This document shows, one piece after another, positions 7,437 through 9,838 of a DNA stretch of 9,838 bases (positions within the stretch are counted from its first letter, which is position 1; each line of letters opens with the position of its first letter). Origin of the DNA: Nitrospiraceae bacterium. Its GTDB lineage: Bacteria > Nitrospirota > Nitrospiria > Nitrospirales > Nitrospiraceae. The position numbers were made by a program, and so were the translations under genes. The stretch spans positions 1-9,838 of the forward strand of contig JAICXS010000040.1 in assembly GCA_025934615.1 (NCBI GenBank), written 5' to 3'. Below the pieces are notes generated by a model that did no database searches, was not told the origin of the DNA, and saw only the letters and a program-made list of their open reading frames with translations.

Positions 7437-7501
7437 GTAGGGATGGTTGGGCTCGACATGCCGCTGAACGCGCGCAGTTGCAGGCAGTCCAACCACCCTG
7501 C
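7437..7501 (+). promoter_or_regulatory. Inverted repeat / folded leader upstream of mazG
   Basis: AGGG (7439-7442) and TGGTTGG (7444-7450) pair with CCAACCA (7489-7495) and CCCT (7496-7499): eleven Watson-Crick pairs with one bulged A at 7443, extendable by a G-T and a G-C pair. Inside, TGCC (7459-7462) pairs with GGCA (7483-7486) and AAC (7467-7469) with GTT (7477-7479) around GCGCGCA. It ends just before the GAGG ribosome site at 7510. It may act as an RNA leader or as an operator; it matches no riboswitch I recognise. Confidence 0.4.
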
Positions 7502-7522
7502 TGGTAGGTGAGGTAGAAGGGG

Positions 7523-8371
7523 ATGTCAAAAGCGTTTGACGAGCTAGTGCAGTTGATGGCGAAGTTGCGCGCGCCGGATGGGTGTGCGTGGGATCGGAAG
7601 CAGACGCACGTTTCGCTGAAACCGTATCTGGTGGAGGAGGCGTATGAGGTGCTCGAAGCCATCGACCATACCGATACGACACGATTGCGCGAGGAACTGG
7701 GCGATGTCTTGCTGCAAGTCATCTTTCATGCGCAGATCGGCTCGGAAGAAGAAACGTTTTCCGTCGAGGACATAATTCATTCACTCTCGCAGAAGCTCAT
7801 CAGACGTCATCCTCACGTGTTTGGTACGGCAGCCCAGAAGCAAGAACATCTGAACGCCGAGGACGTGAAGATTCGGTGGGAACAGATTAAACGAAATGAA
7901 CGAGAGGAAAAGGGGCAAGCCAGTTCGGCCTTAGAAGGCATTCCCAAAACCCTCCCAGCCCTCCTCCGCGCCTTTCAAGTTCAAGCAAGAGCCGCCCGCG
8001 TCGGGTTTGATTGGCCGGATCTCGCGCCGGTCCTAGGCAAGCTGGATGAAGAGTTGCAAGAGTTCCGGGAGGCGATGGCGGCCAATACGGCCGCAACATC
8101 AGCGACAGCCAAAGAATCGAAAGAGCATCTTGAAGCGGAACTCGGTGATGTCTTCTTCACGATGGTGAATATTGCTCGCTTCCTGAAAATTAATCCGGAG
8201 GAAGCGCTCCGGACAACCGTCAATCGATTTATCGATCGGTTTCAGTATATCGAAGGTCAGGCGGCAGCAACGGGGCGATCCATTCAGGACATGACCTTGG
8301 AGGAAATGGATGCGCTATGGGACCAAGCTAAACGCCGCACTCCAGTGCCCGTAGATTCCAAGGAAACCTGA
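7523..8371 (+). CDS. mazG: Nucleoside triphosphate pyrophosphohydrolase MazG
   Basis: The 282-residue product has two MazG domains in tandem, as in E. coli MazG (about 263 residues). In the first, Glu38, Glu39, Glu42, Glu58 and Asp61 lie in VEEAYEVLEA and LREELGDVLLQV. The link carries RRHPHVFG and the WEQIKRNER segment. In the second, Glu176, Glu177, Glu180, Glu206 and Asp209 lie in KLDEELQEFREAM and LEAELGDVFFTMVNIARF, followed by the usual NRFIDRFQYIE end. MazG hydrolyses canonical and aberrant NTPs to NMP and pyrophosphate in the cytoplasm and in some bacteria lowers (p)ppGpp. All metal-binding acidic residues are present. An Ala/Thr-rich insert (about 187-198) in the second domain makes it slightly long. 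GAGG at 7510-7513 is nine bases before the ATG. The next gene starts 6 bases after the stop. No toxin-antitoxin mazEF genes are adjacent. Confidence 0.95.
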   Translation: MSKAFDELVQLMAKLRAPDGCAWDRKQTHVSLKPYLVEEAYEVLEAIDHTDTTRLREELGDVLLQVIFHAQIGSEEETFSVEDIIHSLSQKLIRRHPHVFGTAAQKQEHLNAEDVKIRWEQIKRNEREEKGQASSALEGIPKTLPALLRAFQVQARAARVGFDWPDLAPVLGKLDEELQEFREAMAANTAATSATAKESKEHLEAELGDVFFTMVNIARFLKINPEEALRTTVNRFIDRFQYIEGQAAATGRSIQDMTLEEMDALWDQAKRRTPVPVDSKET

Positions 8372-8377
8372 TTCATT

Positions 8378-9016
8378 ATGGACAAAGACCACAATCCTTA
8401 TGAAGAAGGTAAACGGGCCGGAGCTCACCCGGCCCTGGTCATCTTCGGTGTCATCGTCGGGTTATGGGCTCTCATTGCGGTGTTCCTTCCGAATCCCAAA
8501 AAAGATAAGCAGGGCACCGTGCCGGAGAACCCCGAAGCCGTCCAGCGGATCGGCGACGAACCGGACGCTCCTCCCATCATGTTTTCTGTCGCTGCGACGG
8601 TGCCCGACATGAATGCCATAAGTCTGCTCGTTCCACCTCAAGCGACAGCCAGCCAAATCGTCGGCCTGATCAAAAAACTCCGCGAGGCGCGTTTACACAA
8701 TACCCTCGCCGATCTCGGCATTCCCGCCACGACCCCAGGGCACCCTCTCGGATCGCACGCGATTGCAGACGTCTATATCTTTTCTGATCGGCAATATGCG
8801 ACGGCCGAGGCTATCCGCGTACTGGCGCGCGGCGCTCATGCGCCGGGAGAATTATACCCGCAAGCTATTCCCTTTGAATCCGCCATGGAACATGTTCGAG
8901 GCCATTACCGGATCGATCTGCACGATACGGGAAATCCCGATCAAGGCTCTCTGGGTTTTGCCGATGAATCAGGGGTGCACTCGAAACAGTATCGCCGAGT
9001 GTTCGGCAATTCTTAG
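8378..9016 (+). CDS. Membrane-anchored protein of unknown function downstream of mazG
   Basis: I do not recognise this 212-residue protein. A short polar, charged N terminus is followed by one hydrophobic segment (about 19-38, ALVIFGVIVGLWALIAVFLP) and a Lys/Pro/Glu-rich linker (39-66), so it is probably a single-pass protein with the C-terminal domain outside the cytoplasm. That domain (67-212) includes a beta-like start (IMFSVAATVPDMNAISLLVP), a helix QIVGLIKKLREARL (93-106), DVYIFSDRQYATAEAIRVLA (131-150), in which Asp131-Phe135 looks like a beta strand followed by a helix, and a short GHYRIDLHD segment (175-183). No catalytic motif is evident. The gene starts 6 bases after the mazG stop, so the two are likely co-transcribed; AGGA at 8361-8364 is 13 bases before the ATG, a rather distant ribosome site, which fits coupling to mazG translation. 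Coding reality is well supported by length, context and composition. Confidence 0.7.
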   Translation: MDKDHNPYEEGKRAGAHPALVIFGVIVGLWALIAVFLPNPKKDKQGTVPENPEAVQRIGDEPDAPPIMFSVAATVPDMNAISLLVPPQATASQIVGLIKKLREARLHNTLADLGIPATTPGHPLGSHAIADVYIFSDRQYATAEAIRVLARGAHAPGELYPQAIPFESAMEHVRGHYRIDLHDTGNPDQGSLGFADESGVHSKQYRRVFGNS

Positions 9017-9138
9017 GAAGTCTATACACAGCTTCTTCCCAACCCTGCCGTCAAGCTGCGAAGTAGTACGTACGACACCAATATCTTGTGGTGGACAACT
9101 AACGCGCTACAATGCCTAAAAGTTGAGCATCCTGCCAA

Positions 9139-9188
9139 CTGTGAACGCAGAGTAGGCGTTTCTCCTACAGAGAGGGAGTTGCTCACAG
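9139..9188. repeat. Nested imperfect inverted repeat in the convergent intergenic region
   Basis: CTGTGA (9139-9144) and TCACAG (9183-9188) flank an inner hairpin GTAGG (9152-9156) / CCTAC (9164-9168). A further small stem, AGTTG (9121-9125) / CAACT (9136-9140), abuts it. The surrounding 9017-9275 stretch has no credible gene; it also contains one DnaA box and the palindrome CCACGGCGTGG (9252-9262). The element may be a dispersed palindromic repeat; its copy number cannot be seen from one window. Confidence 0.4.
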
Positions 9189-9190
9189 CT

Positions 9191-9199
9191 TTATCCACA
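9191..9199 (+). promoter_or_regulatory. Perfect DnaA-box sequence
   Basis: TTATCCACA matches the DnaA-box consensus TTATNCACA exactly. One near match, CTATACACA (9022-9030), lies in the same intergenic region. There is no cluster, no AT-rich unwinding tract and no dnaA, dnaN or gyr gene here, so it is a possible DnaA-binding site and not evidence of an origin. By chance alone such a 9-mer is not very rare in 10 kb. Confidence 0.3.
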
Positions 9200-9209
9200 G
9201 ATTCTGGGG

Positions 9210-9240
9210 ACGGTTTAACAGAAAAACCCGTTGACTTTTC
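9210..9240 (+). terminator. Weak candidate terminator-like stem-loop
   Basis: ACGGTTT (9210-9216) pairs with AAACCCGT (9224-9231) with one bulged base and a 7-base loop; TGAC and then TTTT follow. It lies about 195 bases after the stop of the mazG-linked unknown gene. The T run is short and offset, so this is a weak call. Confidence 0.2.
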
Positions 9241-9275
9241 TAAGGGTACAACCACGGCGTGGATGGAAGAAAACT

Positions 9276-9683
9276 TTAAAGGCGGACGCGAGCGGAAATT
9301 TCTTGGCGAAGAACGGCCTTGTTCGCCTGCATCCAGGCTTCCAACTGCGGGAACAGATGAACCAAGGAGCCGGTAAATGCACCGACCATCACATCCCCTC
9401 GGTTCAAGAACATTTGTTCTTCATTGGCCATGTGCAGCTTGTGGTCGGCGATCCGGCGAGACAGCATCTGCGTGATAATCATCTGCTGACCGGGAGTGCC
9501 GCCGCTCATGTTTAAGATCTTCGTTTTCAAATAATCCAGTTCGTCCGGTATCGACACTTTTACGCGCACGCCGTTCGGCGTCGGCCAATTCGGCCGCTGT
9601 ACCGAATAATCGTACGACAGGACCAGCTCGCGCGGCTCCCGGTACGGTCCACTGACGTTGAGAATGGTAAACGGATAGGTCAT
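9276..9683 (-). CDS. Unrecognised 135-residue protein coupled to a rhodanese gene
   Basis: I do not recognise a family. The product has no signal peptide or membrane segment. Residues 1-45 look beta-rich (TILNVSGPYREPRELVLSYD, VRVKVSIP); residues 46-135 look mainly helical, including QQMIITQMLSRRIADHKLHM (66-85) and a region around Ala117-Arg126. A GGTPGQ turn (61-66) separates the two parts. Two Trp lie at 33 and 117; there is no Cys. The gene is supported by GGAG eight bases before its ATG and by its 4-base ATGA overlap with the rhodanese-domain gene upstream, indicating coupled translation. It could bind or assist the rhodanese partner, but that is inference from order only. Confidence 0.65.
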   Translation of the reverse strand: MTYPFTILNVSGPYREPRELVLSYDYSVQRPNWPTPNGVRVKVSIPDELDYLKTKILNMSGGTPGQQMIITQMLSRRIADHKLHMANEEQMFLNRGDVMVGAFTGSLVHLFPQLEAWMQANKAVLRQEISARVRL

Positions 9684-9838
9684 TGTCGGCGCTCCAGCTT
9701 AATGAACGTCAGCTCGCCTTCACCATCGGTCGGGCCGCGCCAGGCTTGGAGTCCATCCTGGACATTGTACACATTGGTGTAGCCTGCACGTCCCAGCAAG
9801 TCGCAGGCGAGACGGCTCCGCTCGCCGCTCGAGCAATA
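9680..9838 (-). CDS. Rhodanese-domain protein, C-terminal end (5' part outside window)
   Basis: An open frame runs from the right edge of the window to a TGA at 9680-9682 (52 residues visible). It begins YCSSGERSRLACDLLGRAGY, then has NVYNVQDGLQAW. This is the end of a rhodanese domain: the Cys in CSSGERS is the persulfide-carrying active-site residue of the CXXGXR loop, and the V..GLQAW segment is the usual closing helix. Rhodanese proteins transfer sulfane sulfur in the cytoplasm or periplasm; location and acceptor cannot be told without the N-terminal part. A 16-residue polar tail follows the domain (GELTFIKLERRQ). The stop overlaps the ATG of the next gene (ATGA). Confidence 0.8.
   Translation of the reverse strand, partial: YCSSGERSRLACDLLGRAGYTNVYNVQDGLQAWRGPTDGEGELTFIKLERRQ

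Noticed and set aside
6833..7522. Sigma-54 (-24/-12) promoter for the ntrYX gene run or mazG
   Set aside because: I looked for a TGGCAC-N5-TTGC type element on both strands of the intergenic stretches and saw none that holds the conserved GG and GC.
9022..9255. Minus-strand open frame of 77 codons between the two convergent genes
   Set aside because: It reads through the palindromic element and the DnaA box, has no ribosome site and its translation looks like that of a repeat, not a protein.
9017..9275. Replication origin
   Set aside because: Only one perfect DnaA box and one near match, no AT-rich unwinding region and no origin-linked genes in the window.
9086..9376. Plus-strand open frame of 96 codons across the convergent intergenic region
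   Set aside because: It runs through the nested palindromes and into the opposite strand of the supported gene at 9276-9683, has no ribosome site and no recognisable composition or motif.
1..9838. CRISPR array, phage, transposon or defence island
   Set aside because: No regularly spaced direct repeats, transposase, integrase, phage structural or nuclease/helicase defence genes are visible.

Overview
The window (9838 bases, about 55-58% GC by eye) is an ordinary-looking bacterial chromosomal segment. The gene content (an NtrY/NtrX two-component pair, a DUF1844 protein, MazG, a TPR plus Peptidase_MA protein and several unrecognised small proteins) most resembles a Nitrospira-like member of Nitrospirota. 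That placement rests on general resemblance only. I see no phage genes, transposase, integrase, CRISPR array, rRNA or tRNA.

Layout from left to right. (1) Bases 1-237 (+) hold the C-terminal half of a NUDIX hydrolase, followed by a candidate intrinsic terminator at 324-352. (2) A secreted or anchored lytic transglycosylase (362-1081, -) is divergent from a low-molecular-weight phosphotyrosine phosphatase-like protein (1127-1636, +). The 45-base gap holds a well-formed promoter for the transglycosylase. (3) A large minus-strand block reads from right to left: DUF1844 protein (6900-7334), TPR plus zinc metallopeptidase protein (5528-6832), NtrY-type sensor kinase (3153-5528) and NtrX-type sigma-54 activator (1677-3077). 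The metallopeptidase and kinase genes overlap as TGATG, so co-translation is likely. The block converges on the phosphatase gene. (4) A 188-base divergent intergenic region carries a candidate promoter and a folded leader for mazG (7523-8371, +). It is followed 6 bases later by a membrane-anchored protein of unknown function (8378-9016, +). (5) A 259-base convergent intergenic region has nested inverted repeats and one perfect DnaA box. (6) At the right edge a minus-strand pair, the C-terminal end of a rhodanese-domain protein (9680-9838, running off the window) and an unrecognised 135-residue protein (9276-9683), overlap by 4 bases (ATGA).

How the genes fit together. NtrY has four predicted membrane segments, HAMP, PAS, a phospho-acceptor His and an ATPase domain. 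It should phosphorylate Asp53 of NtrX, which then activates sigma-54 promoters. The coupled TPR metallopeptidase is probably envelope-anchored and could take part in the same signalling module, but this is inferred from gene order only. MazG is a nucleotide-pool house-cleaning enzyme. I found no clear-cut new defence or mobile system. The best candidates for undescribed biology are the TPR-peptidase/NtrYX coupling, the rhodanese-coupled unknown protein, the mazG leader structure, and the palindromic element near 9139-9188.
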